A stretch of DNA of 64,000 nucleotides from NCBI GenBank assembly GCA_963837755.1, contig CAWIOP010000001.1, positions 1,488,001 through 1,552,000 on the forward strand, in the 5' to 3' direction. This document shows, piece after piece, positions 36,772 to 46,170 of the stretch. The notes under the pieces were generated by a model. That model made no database searches and was not told the origin of the DNA. It saw nothing but the letters and a program-made list of their open reading frames with translations. The stretch's first letter is position 1, and each line of letters opens with the position of its first letter. This DNA is from JADGHX01 sp963837755. Lineage in GTDB: Bacteria; Pseudomonadota; Gammaproteobacteria; Steroidobacterales; Steroidobacteraceae. The position numbers and the translations under genes were made by a program.

Positions 36772-36997
36772 GCGGAGACTCCGGCGCAATACTGAACTTA
36801 TTGTGCCTGTGAAAAGGGCCCGAGAAGTTAAGGGTTTTCCATGAATCTGCCAAGCGGATGTGCGACGAGATATGGTGAAAGGCGGACAGGCCGACAGGGG
36901 CGCTGCGCTAGACTTGCGCCAACAGCGTTCGGAACACGACAAGAACCAGTAGTTCCGGGGAAAACGCGCTCTCGAACGGGGCTTTGAGAAAAACAAA

Positions 36998-39342
36998 ATG
37001 TCGATATTGGGGCTGTTGTGCCTTCTCCTCGGGCTCGTTGCCGCTCTGCTGCTCGTTCTCTACTGGCTCCAGCGACGTGAGCTGAAAGCGGTTGGCGAGC
37101 TGGCCCAGCAGCTTCAGCGCATCGCGGTGGGCGGCCGCCTCGGCGGGCGCGTCGAGCTTGCCACCGATCATCCGGAGATCGGCGCGCTCGCGACCACGGT
37201 GAATCACCTGCTCACGCGCATCGCGGCGTCCCCCGACCGCGCCACGAGTCACACCAGCCCGAACCTCTTCGGCGAGCTTGCCGACCGCATCCACGAGTCC
37301 GTTCTGGTGCATCGGGACGTCATCCTGCACGCGAATCGGCAGTTCGCGAGCTTCGTCGGCGTCGACCGCGCGGAGCTCATCGGCCGCCGTCTCGGCGACC
37401 TCGTTCCGCCGGAATACTCCGAGCTCGTCAGCGAGAACATACGTCGGCGCCTCGCCGGCGAGGCGGCAGCGGAGCGTTACGAGATCGAGATGGTCGGCCT
37501 GCAGGGGCAGGTGAGCCGCCTCGAGATCACTTCAACCGTCATCGACTACGAAGGCGCGCCGGCGTTGCTCATCACCGGCGTCGAAATCGTGCCCGACGCA
37601 GGCAGTGCCGGCCCTGCGCACTCTGCCAGCGCAGGTGGCTGCGGCAAGCGCCGCGAACCCGCTGCACCTTTACGCCCTGGATTCGCTGGCGGAGGCCATC
37701 ATCGCCACCGACACCGAAGGCCGCATCAGCTATCTGAACGCCGCCGCCGAGCATCTCACCGGCACCCCCGCGGGCAGCGCCATCGGCAAGCTGCTCGAAG
37801 AGATCGTCGGCCTCGTGGACGAGACGGATCGCCGCCTGCTCACCGACCCGGTGAAGCAGGCGCTGACGACCGGCGCGTCCGTGAATCTCAGCCGCCGCGC
37901 GTTGCTCTTGTCGAAGTCCAGCGGCAACGAGCGTTCCATCGAGTTGTCCGCGTCGCCGCATTCGCGATGGCGACAAGCATGTGACCGGCGCCGTGGTACT
38001 GCTGCACGACGTCACGGAGCTGCGCGGACTTGCGCGCCAGATGTCGTACCAGGCCACGCACGACGCGCTCACCGGACTCGTGAACCGGCGCGAGTTCGAG
38101 CGGCGGCTGGAAGAAGCCGTGGAAAGCGGCCACCGCGGCGATGGCCAGCACGTGCTGTGCTACATCGATCTCGACCGCTTCAAGGTGGTGAACGACACCA
38201 GCGGGCACCTTGCGGGCGACAGCATGCTGCGCGAAGTGGCCAAACTGCTGCGCGACGCGCGTTCGCGACAGCGACACCGTCGCGCGCCTCGGCGGCGACG
38301 AGTTCGGCATGCTGCTCGTCGGCTGTCCGCTCGAGAAGGCGCGACAGATCGCGGACGACGTCTGCCGCGGCGGTGGCGGACTATCGCTTCGTCTGGAAAG
38401 ACCAGCATCTTCAACATCGGCACGTCCGTCGGGCTCGTCGAGGTGTCCCGCGAGAGCGGCACACTCGAAGAGTTGATGGCCGCGGCGGATTCGGCCTGCT
38501 ACGTCGCGAAGAAGCAGGGCGCCGGCCGCGTGGCGGTGTACTCCGCCCGCGACGAAGCGCTGGCGCGCCACACCGGCGAGATCCAGTGGCTGCAGCGCTT
38601 GCAGACCGCGCTCAAGGAAAACCGGTTCCAGCTCTATCACCAGCCCATCGTTCCGGCTTACGGCGAGGACACCGGCGGGCCTGCGATGGAAGTGCTGGTG
38701 CGGCTGCAGGACGAGAACGGCGCACGAAGTGCCGCCGTCCGAGTTCGTGCGCGCGGCGGAGCGCTACCGGCTGATGGGCCTCGGTGGATCGCTGGGTGGT
38801 GCAGACCACGCTTGCGGCGCTCGGCCGCGGCGCCCTGCCGGTGCCGGCGACGCGCAGCGTGGCCATCAACATGTCGGGGCAGACGCTGGGTGACACCGCA
38901 GTTCCTGGAGTTCGTCGTCGAATGCACTCGACAGCACGGGCGTGTCGCCGGCGCAGGTGTGCTTCGAGATCACCGAGAGCGCGGTCGTCGGCGAACATGG
39001 ACCACGCGCGGCGCTTCGTCGGCGTGCTTCACGGCATGGGCTGCCAGTTCGCGCTCGATGACTTCGGCTCGGGCGTCGGCTCGTTCTCGAACCTCAAGAA
39101 CCTGCCGATGGACTATCTGAAGATCGACGGCTCATTCATGCGCAACCTGGCGCGCGACACCGTGAACCAGGCCATGGTCACCGCGATGATCAAGCTCGCG
39201 CGCACGCTCAACTTCAAGGTGATCGCGGAGCAGGTGGAAGACGTCGCCGCGCTCGAAGCCGCGCGCGAGCATGGGCGTGGACTACATCCAGGGTTACGTC
39301 ATCGGCAAGCCGATGCCGCTGTCGCTGTCGTTGGCCGCCTGA
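36998..39342 (+). pseudogene. PAS-GGDEF-EAL cyclic-di-GMP protein with about ten frameshifts
   Basis: ATG 36998 opens a transmembrane segment (ILGLLCLLLGLVAALLLVLYW), a HAMP-like stretch and a PAS domain (HESVLVHRDVILHANRQFAS). Then the coding frame jumps repeatedly from about 37600 to 39270. Reassembled pieces give a second PAS (EAIIATDTEGRISYLNAAAE), a GGDEF domain with an intact ARLGGDEFGML, and an EAL domain with EVLVRL, INMSGQ, FALDDFGSGVGS, KIDGSF and IAEQVED. The last frame ends at 39342. All catalytic motifs survive, so the parent protein would make and degrade c-di-GMP at the inner membrane. Read support is needed to tell decay from assembly error. Confidence 0.8.
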
Positions 39343-39384
39343 TCGGAACGCGCCATCGAGGCGTGTCGACGATGCCCGTCGGCG

Positions 39385-39558
39385 CTTGTCGGAGGCAACC
39401 TTGTCGATGGCGTCGTCGACCACGGCCGTGATCTTGGCCGAGCCGCCCAGCCGCTCGTAAAGCGAGCCCGGCGCCGGGGCCGGCATCGGGGCGGGCGTTT
39501 CGGCACCTGAATTTTCGGCCAGGCAGAGGTTGCACGCAGACCCCGTTAAACGACTCAC
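39385..39558 (-). pseudogene. N-terminal fragment of a group 1 truncated hemoglobin
   Basis: The minus-strand frame from GTG 39558 reads a Pro/Ala linker, then LYERLGGSAKITAVVDDAID, which matches the start of truncated hemoglobins. After KVASDKR homology stops, 43 bases from the end of the convergent EAL gene. About 90 residues of the globin, including the proximal His, are missing. This looks like a deletion remnant or a misassembled junction. Confidence 0.55.
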
Positions 39559-39683
39559 ACTTCACAGAATTCCGACTGAACATTACGCAGAATGCACACT
39601 CATTGGTCGCAGCCGTTGTCAAGCTGACCGCGGACTGTGATGTAGGTCGCAAGAGTTGGAGTTTCAGGCGAGTGCAACGTTCG

Positions 39684-39848
39684 ATGGTCTCGAGTTCAAC
39701 GCGCCGCAAAGGCCGCCGTCAGTGGCGCTACTTCCTCGGTTTGTCCGTGCTGGGTCTGCTCATCATCGCTTCGGCGTCGCATGCGGGTAATCCCCTGCCG
39801 ACCGCAGGTGGTGTCACGCCGGTAGAAGCGGGCTCCGACGGCCGATAG
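39684..39848 (+). CDS. Small predicted secreted peptide
   Basis: 54 residues from ATG 39684. A basic start (RRKGRRQWR) and hydrophobic core (YFLGLSVLGLLIIASASHA) form a convincing signal sequence. Only about 20 residues remain after cleavage (GNPLPTAGGVTPVEAGSDGR). No homologue recognised and no clear ribosome binding site. It could be a small exported protein or chance. Confidence 0.35.
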   Translation: MVSSSTRRKGRRQWRYFLGLSVLGLLIIASASHAGNPLPTAGGVTPVEAGSDGR

Positions 39849-39914
39849 TTGCCAGGAAGGCTTGCACAGGCGCGCCCTGCGCGGCGCGCCCGCGGTTTCG
39901 CGTGAGCTTCGAGC

Positions 39915-40337
39915 TCAGCGCTTCTTCCGTTCGTCGCCCGGCTGGAAGTCGAGCGCCACTCCGTTCATGCAATAGCGCTGGCCGGTGGGCTGTGGCCCAT
40001 CCGGAAACACGTGGCCAAGGTGGCCGCCGCACTTCGCGCAGTGCGCTTCCACGCGCGTCATGAAATGGCCGCGATCGGTCGTGGTCTCCACGGCGCCGGG
40101 CCGCGGCATGTAGAAGCTCGGCCATCCGCTGCCGCTGTCATATTTCGTGGTGGAGTCGAACAGCACTTCGCCACAGCCGGCGCACTTGAAGATGCCGTCG
40201 CGATGCTCATCGTTGAGAGGGCTGGTGCCTGCGCGCTCGGTGCCATGCTGGCGCAGCACGCGGAACTGCTCCGGGGTCAGCTTCAGCTCCCACTCATCGT
40301 CGGACTTCGCCGTGGCAGGCTTCTCTGTCTGGCTCAT
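39915..40337 (-). CDS. msrB: Peptide-methionine (R)-S-oxide reductase
   Basis: 140 residues from ATG 40337, overlapping the doxX stop by ATGA. Zinc cysteines are in FKCAGCG and HCAKCGGHLGH, and the catalytic Cys is in RYCMNGVALDF. GWPSFY is also conserved. It reduces methionine-R-sulfoxide in proteins. No signal peptide, so cytoplasmic. Being last in the bufferin-type operon suggests a shared role in copper or oxidant stress. Confidence 0.95.
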   Translation of the reverse strand: MSQTEKPATAKSDDEWELKLTPEQFRVLRQHGTERAGTSPLNDEHRDGIFKCAGCGEVLFDSTTKYDSGSGWPSFYMPRPGAVETTTDRGHFMTRVEAHCAKCGGHLGHVFPDGPQPTGQRYCMNGVALDFQPGDERKKR

Positions 40338-40828
40338 GGGGTCTCCTTGGGTGCCGGCCGGCATCGGGCCGCCGAGCGCCGTTCCAGCCACGCGTCCACG
40401 GAGATGACGCCGGGGCCGAACACGATGAGTCCCAACGTCAGTACGCCCCACAGGATGTGCTGAGCCAGCGCCGCTTCGAAGCCTTCGGCCAGCAGCACAT
40501 GGGAATAGGAAATGACCGCCATGGCGTTGACTGCGAAGGTGCCGAGTGCCCCAAGGCGCCCGAACAATCCCAGCATGAGCAACGCCGGGAAAAACAGCTC
40601 GCCGAACGTCCCAGCCACAGCAGCCAGCATGGGTGGCAGAACGGGAACGTGGTATTCGCTGGTGAAGAGCTCCACCGTCTGCTCCCACGACGTGTACTTG
40701 AGCCAGCCGGACCTGATGAAGACGTCCGCTACGTAGAGGCGCGCGGCGAGCAGCGCCAGCGGCTGCAGCTTGTCGAGCAACCTGCCGAAGGCCGCGTGCC
40801 AGTCGGTGAGCTTGAGCAGGAAGGTCAT
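40334..40828 (-). CDS. DoxX-family membrane protein
   Basis: 164 residues with four transmembrane segments. The family pattern is AARLYVADVFIRSGWLKYTSW near the start and HILWGVLTLGLIVFGPGV near the end. DoxX proteins are common last or near-last members of bufferin operons. It is coupled to msrB through an ATGA overlap and lies 10 nt after bufC. The biochemical role is not established; a redox partner is often suggested. Confidence 0.86.
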   Translation of the reverse strand: MTFLLKLTDWHAAFGRLLDKLQPLALLAARLYVADVFIRSGWLKYTSWEQTVELFTSEYHVPVLPPMLAAVAGTFGELFFPALLMLGLFGRLGALGTFAVNAMAVISYSHVLLAEGFEAALAQHILWGVLTLGLIVFGPGVISVDAWLERRSAARCRPAPKETP

Positions 40829-40838
40829 GTGAGCGTCC

Positions 40839-41624
40839 TCAAATGGAAGGCGTGGGCAGGCGCAGACGGGTGAGTATGCGCAGCCCGATGAGATGCCGAA
40901 GGGCCGCGCCGAAGTCGAAATCCGCTTCGATGGCTTGCGCGCGCTCCAGCGCGGCGCCCAGGTTGTCGCCGCGGCTCAGCGCTTCGAACAATGCGAAGGT
41001 GGCCGGGGGCAGGCAATGAAACTCAACACACTCCGCAGTGCGCAGCACGAGCACGTGGTCCGCGCCGCTGTCGAGGTCGATGACTTCATTGCTCAGCGAC
41101 TCGGGCTGATTCACGCGCCAGATGCGAACCACCGGGCAGCCCGCCCGGACGAAGCCGCATGCCGGATGAAACTCGAACGTCAGCCGCTCGTAGTCCGCGG
41201 GGTCGATGTCGCGGAAGGCTTCCGCGTGCAGCGCTTCCGCGTCCGCGGCGACCAGCGCTTCCTGATGCGCCCATTCGAGCGCGGCAACGTCGGCGAAGTA
41301 AGCGTACCGGGTGCCTGCGAACTTCTCGCGCAGGAACGGCGCGAACGGCTCGCCAATGTGATGCAGATTGCCCGAGCGTGACGGATGCGCGCGCAGGAGC
41401 TCCAGCGCGAGCTGCCGGAAATAGTCCGTGCCCCCGAGGCGCTCGATCACCGGAAAGCCGATGGACAGCGCCTTGATGAACCCTTCACGCAGGTTGTTGC
41501 GATAGATGCCGAGGCGCGCGCCGGCGTGGATGCCGTCCTCGCGAATGTGCGCGTGAGCGCGTTCGTCCGCTTCGTCGAACAGCGCGGCGGTGAAACTCAA
41601 TTGCAGCTCACGCAGCGCGGGCAT
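40839..41624 (-). CDS. bufC: BufC/HvfC-type DNA-binding-domain-named protein (DUF2063)
   Basis: 261 residues from ATG 41624. The N-terminal DUF2063 domain has ARLGIYRNNLREGFIKALSIGFPVIERLGG, given here in two parts: ARLGIYRNNLREG and ALSIGFPVIERLGG. The C-terminal domain ends in a winged-helix-like RiPP-recognition fold in the family. In bufferin systems BufC partners BufB to install the modification on BufA. Its start overlaps bufB by 17 bases, so the two are translationally coupled. Confidence 0.88.
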   Translation of the reverse strand: MPALRELQLSFTAALFDEADERAHAHIREDGIHAGARLGIYRNNLREGFIKALSIGFPVIERLGGTDYFRQLALELLRAHPSRSGNLHHIGEPFAPFLREKFAGTRYAYFADVAALEWAHQEALVAADAEALHAEAFRDIDPADYERLTFEFHPACGFVRAGCPVVRIWRVNQPESLSNEVIDLDSGADHVLVLRTAECVEFHCLPPATFALFEALSRGDNLGAALERAQAIEADFDFGAALRHLIGLRILTRLRLPTPSI

Positions 41625-42507
41625 GCTGGGTCTCCATCCTGCGATCGGCTTTGCGCGCCTCGGCGACGAGCACGTCGAGCGCGGGAATGTCGGTGTCCCA
41701 TTCGATGAGCGTGGGCACCGGCCCGAAGCGCTCGAGCGCCGCCGAGTAAAGCGCCCACACTTCATCGCAGACCGGCGCGCTGTGCGTGTCGATGCGAATC
41801 TCGCGCCCGCCGATCGTGTGAATGCTGTGCCCGGCGAGGTGCATCTCGCGCACGCGCTCGCGCGGTATGCGATTCAGGTAGTGCAACGGATCGAAGCCAT
41901 GATTCATGGCGCTGACGTAGACGTTGTTCACGTCCAGCAGCAGGCCGCAGCCGGACTCCTGAGACAGCGCCGCCAGAAAATCCCACTCGTCGATCTGCGA
42001 GCCGGCGAATTGCAGATAGCTCGACACGTTCTCGATGAGCATCTCGCGGCCAAGCGCGTCCTGCACCTGGCTCACGCGGTCGACCATGTGGCGCAGCGCC
42101 TCTTCGGTGTACGGCAGCGGCAGCAGATCGTTGGTGAAGCGGCCGCCGGCCGATCCCCACGACAGATGCTCGGAGACGAGCATGGGCTCCAGCTCGCGCG
42201 TGAGACGCACAATCTCGCCGAGATGACCGGCATCCAGCGGATCCGTCGAGCCGAGCGACAGCCCCACGCCGTGCAGGCTCAGTGAATAGTTCCGCCGCAC
42301 TTGCGCCAGCACTTCGCGCGGTGAGCCGCCGCGGGCGAAGTAATTCTCGCTGTGCGCCTCGAACCAGCCGACGCCCGGGCTGCGCGCGACCACTTCATCA
42401 TGGTGTATCGCGCGCAGCCCGATGCCGGCGCGCAGCGCCTCACCCATATGCGGCGCAAGGCCGCCCGCGGCGGCTCCGCTCTCCGGGGTGAGGTGTGCGC
42501 CAGTCAC
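41608..42507 (-). CDS. bufB: BufB, multinuclear non-haem iron enzyme (DUF692, MbnB-like)
   Basis: 299 residues. The TIM-barrel DUF692 signatures are all present: WFEAHSENYF, LVSEHLSWG, LIENVSSYLQF, LLLDVNNVYVSAMNHGFD, EMHLAGH, IDTHSAPV and LIEWDTDIP. They supply the His/Asp/Glu ligands of the iron cluster. Characterised relatives oxidise peptide cysteines (oxazolone/thioamide in methanobactin, 5-thiooxazole in bufferins). It lies directly between the precursor gene bufA1 and partner bufC. Confidence 0.92.
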   Translation of the reverse strand: MTGAHLTPESGAAAGGLAPHMGEALRAGIGLRAIHHDEVVARSPGVGWFEAHSENYFARGGSPREVLAQVRRNYSLSLHGVGLSLGSTDPLDAGHLGEIVRLTRELEPMLVSEHLSWGSAGGRFTNDLLPLPYTEEALRHMVDRVSQVQDALGREMLIENVSSYLQFAGSQIDEWDFLAALSQESGCGLLLDVNNVYVSAMNHGFDPLHYLNRIPRERVREMHLAGHSIHTIGGREIRIDTHSAPVCDEVWALYSAALERFGPVPTLIEWDTDIPALDVLVAEARKADRRMETQHARAA

Positions 42508-42510
42508 GAA

Positions 42511-42771
42511 TTACTTCGCGGTGAGCGAGCCGTTCACGAGGCGCTCGCACGTGCCCTTGGGCACATTGATCCATTCCCTGGTGTCGCCGTCCTTCTTGGC
42601 CAGGCCGGAGCACGAGTGAGCGGCGCCCGCACAATCGTTCTTGGCCGCTTTCGCCACGCCGTAGCACTTCTCCGTGGCGGGCTTCTTCGCTTCGTCGGCC
42701 GAGAACGCGGGGCCGGCGAACGCGACCAGGCCGCCGATCGCAGCCGCGAGGATTGCAGTCTTCGTTGTCAT
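42511..42771 (-). CDS. bufA1: BufA1-family bufferin precursor peptide (DUF2282)
   Basis: 86 residues. The signal peptide is long and cleaves after PAFSA, so export to the periplasm is expected. The mature part has four cysteines: C36 (EKCYGVAKA), C47 (KNDCAGAA), C54 (HSCSG) and C75 (KGTCERL), the BufA1 pattern. Known bufferins have some cysteines turned into 5-thiooxazoles by BufBC and bind copper. GGAG precedes ATG 42771. It is first in the bufA1-bufB-bufC-doxX-msrB operon. Confidence 0.92.
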   Translation of the reverse strand: MTTKTAILAAAIGGLVAFAGPAFSADEAKKPATEKCYGVAKAAKNDCAGAAHSCSGLAKKDGDTREWINVPKGTCERLVNGSLTAK

Positions 42772-43168
42772 CGAAAGTCTCCTTCAGGGGCAGTTGTCTG
42801 GTAAACAGTAGTGGCGTCGCTGGCGCGGGAGTCTCAAGCCATTTTGGGCAAGGCTCAACCCGTGCCACGCGGCCATTGCACGCGGCGAAGAAAAGCAACA
42901 GCCACGCCGGCGGCGCAGCGCCCATGCAATCAGACACTTATGCCAGAGGCGCGAAAACAGTGGGATTCATGCCGCAGTGGCCTGCGGGAGCGCAGCCAAT
43001 CGTGGTGGGGGCGGCCACGCGCGGCGACGGTGCAACGCTGCTACGCCCGTGGTAAGAAGGGCGCCCCGCAGAACGATGCCGACCCGGGAACACGCAATCA
43101 GCAATTCATGGAAAGTGAGCTCATACATGACCAGGGTCGCCGCGGCAAACACGGGAAGCGATGAACCT
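42772..43168. other. Intergenic region between bufferin operon and small gene
   Basis: About 400 bp that must contain the promoters for bufA1 (minus) and the next plus-strand gene. I could not identify a convincing ECF-type or sigma70 promoter. No repeat seen. Confidence 0.5.
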
Positions 43169-43468
43169 ATGCAACTAAGCCGTCTGTGGCGTGAGCATCT
43201 CGAAGCCGGCTGCCCCGTGGAGCTCACCGGGGTGGAGATCGCGGGCACCGAAGCCCGCACGCTGGATGCCGAGATCACGGCGTGCGTCAGCGCGCTCATC
43301 AGTCGAAGCCTCACGGTGGACGGCCGCATCGAACGGCGGCTGCTGGAAATCAGCACGGCCCTGTGCGACAAGAGCGCCGAAGCGCAGGAACCCGTGGCGC
43401 AATACTACGAGCGGCTCAACAAGCTCGTGAGCGCGGTGCTGGTGGAGTCGCGCGGCGGGCGGGCGTAG
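43169..43468 (+). CDS. Hypothetical protein
   Basis: 99 residues from ATG 43169, with GGGAAG about ten bases upstream; ATG 43127 would add 14 residues. It is helical, acidic and Leu-rich (HLEAGCPVELTGVEIAGT, then IERRLLEISTALCDKSA). There is no membrane segment and no recognised domain. Good codon usage supports a real gene. It is followed by a hairpin. Confidence 0.6.
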   Translation: MQLSRLWREHLEAGCPVELTGVEIAGTEARTLDAEITACVSALISRSLTVDGRIERRLLEISTALCDKSAEAQEPVAQYYERLNKLVSAVLVESRGGRA

Positions 43469-43500
43469 GCGCCCGTGAAAACGAAACGGGCGCATCTTTC
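43469..43500 (+). terminator. Possible intrinsic terminator
   Basis: GCGCCCGT (43469-43476), nine-base loop, ACGGGCGC (43486-43493), then ATCTTTC. A perfect eight-base stem right after the stop codon, with only a weak T-tract. Confidence 0.55.
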
Positions 43501-43558
43501 GACACGCCCGTCTGGCAGGAAGCCCCGCTGACGCGAGAGCCTCGACGCGTCAGTGACG

Positions 43559-43750
43559 CTAGTCCTTGTCGTCCAGGTGCTCGCGCAGCTTGTCCTTCGC
43601 GCCGCCGACCACGTTCTGCACCTTACCGGCCACCTGGTCCGCGTCGCCCTCACGTTTCAGCTTTTCATCGCCGGTCAACTTGCCAGCGACTTTCTTTACC
43701 TTGCCGCCAATGTTCTTCGCGGCGCCCTTCAACCGGTCTGTGTCCACCAT
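43559..43750 (-). CDS. CsbD-family stress protein
   Basis: 63 residues from ATG 43750, chosen because GGAGG lies six bases upstream; ATG 43762 would lie inside that site. DRLKGAAKNIGGKVKKVAGK and the repeated Gly/Lys/Asp helical pattern are the CsbD signature. Members are abundant, hydrophilic and induced by general stress; mechanism unknown. It lies downstream of hppA's neighbourhood on the same strand's far side, probably transcribed alone. Confidence 0.85.
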   Translation of the reverse strand: MVDTDRLKGAAKNIGGKVKKVAGKLTGDEKLKREGDADQVAGKVQNVVGGAKDKLREHLDDKD

Positions 43751-43861
43751 GTTCGCCTCCATTGGCCGTTCAGCCCTTTGAATGGACGAGCGGGTGGAGT
43801 GTTCCGCCGCGCCATGCAGGCGCGACGGAACATTCCAGACGGGAACGAAGCGCAGGCGCGA

Positions 43862-45934
43862 TCAGAGCAACGGCACCAGCAGCAGCGCCACGATGTTGAT
43901 GATCTTGATGAGCGGATTGATCGCCGGGCCCGCGGTGTCCTTGTAGGGGTCGCCGACGGTGTCGCCGGTAACCGCGGCCTTGTGCGCATCCGACCCCTTG
44001 CCGCCGAAGTTGCCTTCCTCGATGTACTTCTTCGCGTTGTCCCACGCGCCACCGCCGGTGGTCATGGAGATGGCGACGAAGATGCCCGTGACGATGGTGC
44101 CGATGAGAAGGCCCCCGAGCGCGCGGATGCCCGCGTCGTGCCCGAGCATGAGATTGAGCGCCACCACCAGGATGATGGGCACCAGGATGGGCAGCAGCGA
44201 GGGCACGATCATCTCGCGAATGGCGGACTTGGTGAGCAGATCCACCGCGCGCGAGTAGTCCGGCTTCGCCGTGCCTTCCATGATGCCCTTGATCTCGCGG
44301 AACTGACGGCGCACCTCCGTGACGACCGAGCCCGCCGCGCGACCCACGGCTTCCATGGCCATGGCGCCGAACAGGTAGGGCACCATGCCGCCGATGAAGA
44401 GGCCGATGATCACGGCCGGATCGGAGAGCGAGAAGCTCACCACCTTGCCGGCGGTCTCGAGGTTGTGCGTGTAGTCCGCGAACAGCACGAGCGCCGCAAG
44501 CGCAGCGGAGCCGATGGCGTAACCCTTCGTTACCGCCTTCGTGGTGTTGCCCACTGCGTCGAGCGGGTCGGTGATGTTGCGCACTTCCTTCGGCAGGCCG
44601 GCCATCTCGGCGATGCCGCCCGCGTTGTCGGTGATGGGGCCGTAAGCATCGAGCGCCACGATCATGCCCGTGAGCGACAGCATCGACGTTGCCGCGATGG
44701 CGATGCCGTAGAGGCCCACGCCGTGCTGCTCGCCAAGCTCGAATGAGCCCCAGATGGCCAGGCACACCGCAATCACGGGCAGCGCCGTCGACTTCATCGA
44801 CACGCCGAGGCCCGCGATGATGTTGGTGGCGTGACCGGTCTGCGAGGCGGCTGCCACCTTGCGCACGGGGCTGTACTCCGTGGCCGTGTAGTACTCGGTG
44901 ATCACGATCATGGCGGCCGTGAGGCCCAGGCCGATGAGCGCGCAGCCGAACAGCGCGTTCGCCTGCGTGGGCATGAGCTGCTTCGTGATGAACCAGAACG
45001 CCACCGCGGACACGACACCCGACACGATGACGCCCTTGTACAGCGCGTTCATGATCTTGCCGCCTTCGCTCGCCTTCACGAAGAAGGTGCCGATGATCGA
45101 CGAGATGATCGACGCGGAGCCGAGCGCGAGCGGATAGACGATGGACGAGAACGCCATGCCATCCGGCTGGTTCGCGTAGAGCAGGCCGCCGAGCAGCATC
45201 GTGGCGACGATGGTCACCGCGTAGGTCTCGAAGAGGTCTGCCGCCATGCCGGCGCAGTCGCCCACGTTGTCGCCGACGTTGTCGGCGATGACGGCGGGGT
45301 TGCGCGGGTCGTCTTCGGGGATGCCCGCTTCCACCTTGCCGACGAGATCCGCGCCGACGTCCGCACCCTTGGTGAAGATGCCGCCGCCCAGGCGCGCGAA
45401 GATGGAGATGAGCGAGCCGCCGAAGGCGAGGCCGATGAGCGCGTGCAGCGCCTCTTCTGCGGCCGCCGGGCCTGGCAGCAACGCGCGCAACGCCGTGTAG
45501 TAGCCCGCCACGCCGAGCAGGCCGAGGCCCACCACGAGCATGCCGGTGACCGCGCCACCGCGGAATGCAACGCTGAGCGCTGCGTTCAGGCCTTTGGTCG
45601 CAGCCTGCGCGGTGCGCACGTTCGCGCGCACCGAGATGTTCATGCCGATGTAGCCCGTGAGACCCGAAAGGATCGCGCCGACCGCGAAGCCCCCCGCGGT
45701 GGGCCAGCCGATGGCGAAGCCGAGCACGACGAAGAGAATGACGCCGACGATCGTGATCGTCATGTACTGCCGGTTGAGATAGGCCTTGGCGCCGGCCTGG
45801 ATGGCCGCGGCGATTTCCTGCATGCGCGCGTTACCCGCGGGCAGTCGCAGAATCGACAACATGGAGACAAAGCCGTAAACGACCGCGATCAGGCCGGCCG
45901 CGATCGCGAGCCACAGCCAGTTGCTGGCTTCCAT
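43862..45934 (-). CDS. hppA: Membrane-bound H+-translocating pyrophosphatase
   Basis: 690 residues from ATG 45934 after GGGAGG. About 16 transmembrane helices. The PPi-site signatures are present: DVGADLVGKVEAGIPEDDPR, then DNVGDNVGDCAGMAADLFE, and DTVGDPYKDTAGPAINP at the C-terminus. GNTTKAVTKG has Lys where K+-dependent enzymes have Ala, so a K+-independent proton pump is expected. It conserves energy from PPi as proton gradient. It lies close to a PPi-type PFK on the same strand. Confidence 0.95.
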   Translation of the reverse strand: MEASNWLWLAIAAGLIAVVYGFVSMLSILRLPAGNARMQEIAAAIQAGAKAYLNRQYMTITIVGVILFVVLGFAIGWPTAGGFAVGAILSGLTGYIGMNISVRANVRTAQAATKGLNAALSVAFRGGAVTGMLVVGLGLLGVAGYYTALRALLPGPAAAEEALHALIGLAFGGSLISIFARLGGGIFTKGADVGADLVGKVEAGIPEDDPRNPAVIADNVGDNVGDCAGMAADLFETYAVTIVATMLLGGLLYANQPDGMAFSSIVYPLALGSASIISSIIGTFFVKASEGGKIMNALYKGVIVSGVVSAVAFWFITKQLMPTQANALFGCALIGLGLTAAMIVITEYYTATEYSPVRKVAAASQTGHATNIIAGLGVSMKSTALPVIAVCLAIWGSFELGEQHGVGLYGIAIAATSMLSLTGMIVALDAYGPITDNAGGIAEMAGLPKEVRNITDPLDAVGNTTKAVTKGYAIGSAALAALVLFADYTHNLETAGKVVSFSLSDPAVIIGLFIGGMVPYLFGAMAMEAVGRAAGSVVTEVRRQFREIKGIMEGTAKPDYSRAVDLLTKSAIREMIVPSLLPILVPIILVVALNLMLGHDAGIRALGGLLIGTIVTGIFVAISMTTGGGAWDNAKKYIEEGNFGGKGSDAHKAAVTGDTVGDPYKDTAGPAINPLIKIINIVALLLVPLL

Positions 45935-46170
45935 CGGGATGCATCCTCCCAGACTTGATGTTTGTAATTCATTTGGCGTGCCGGGCATCTGCGATGCCCC
46001 CCGGCGTGCCAAAAGGCGCGGCACTATAGCACAGGGTTTTTCGCGCAATACGCGCGCGAAGTGATGGACCACGATGCAGCCGCAGACGCGTGAGTCAACG
46101 GTAATTCGTGGTGAATTCGTACAGATGTGCGCGTAGCTTTTTCAATGAGGGCGGGCTTAGACTTTCGGCC

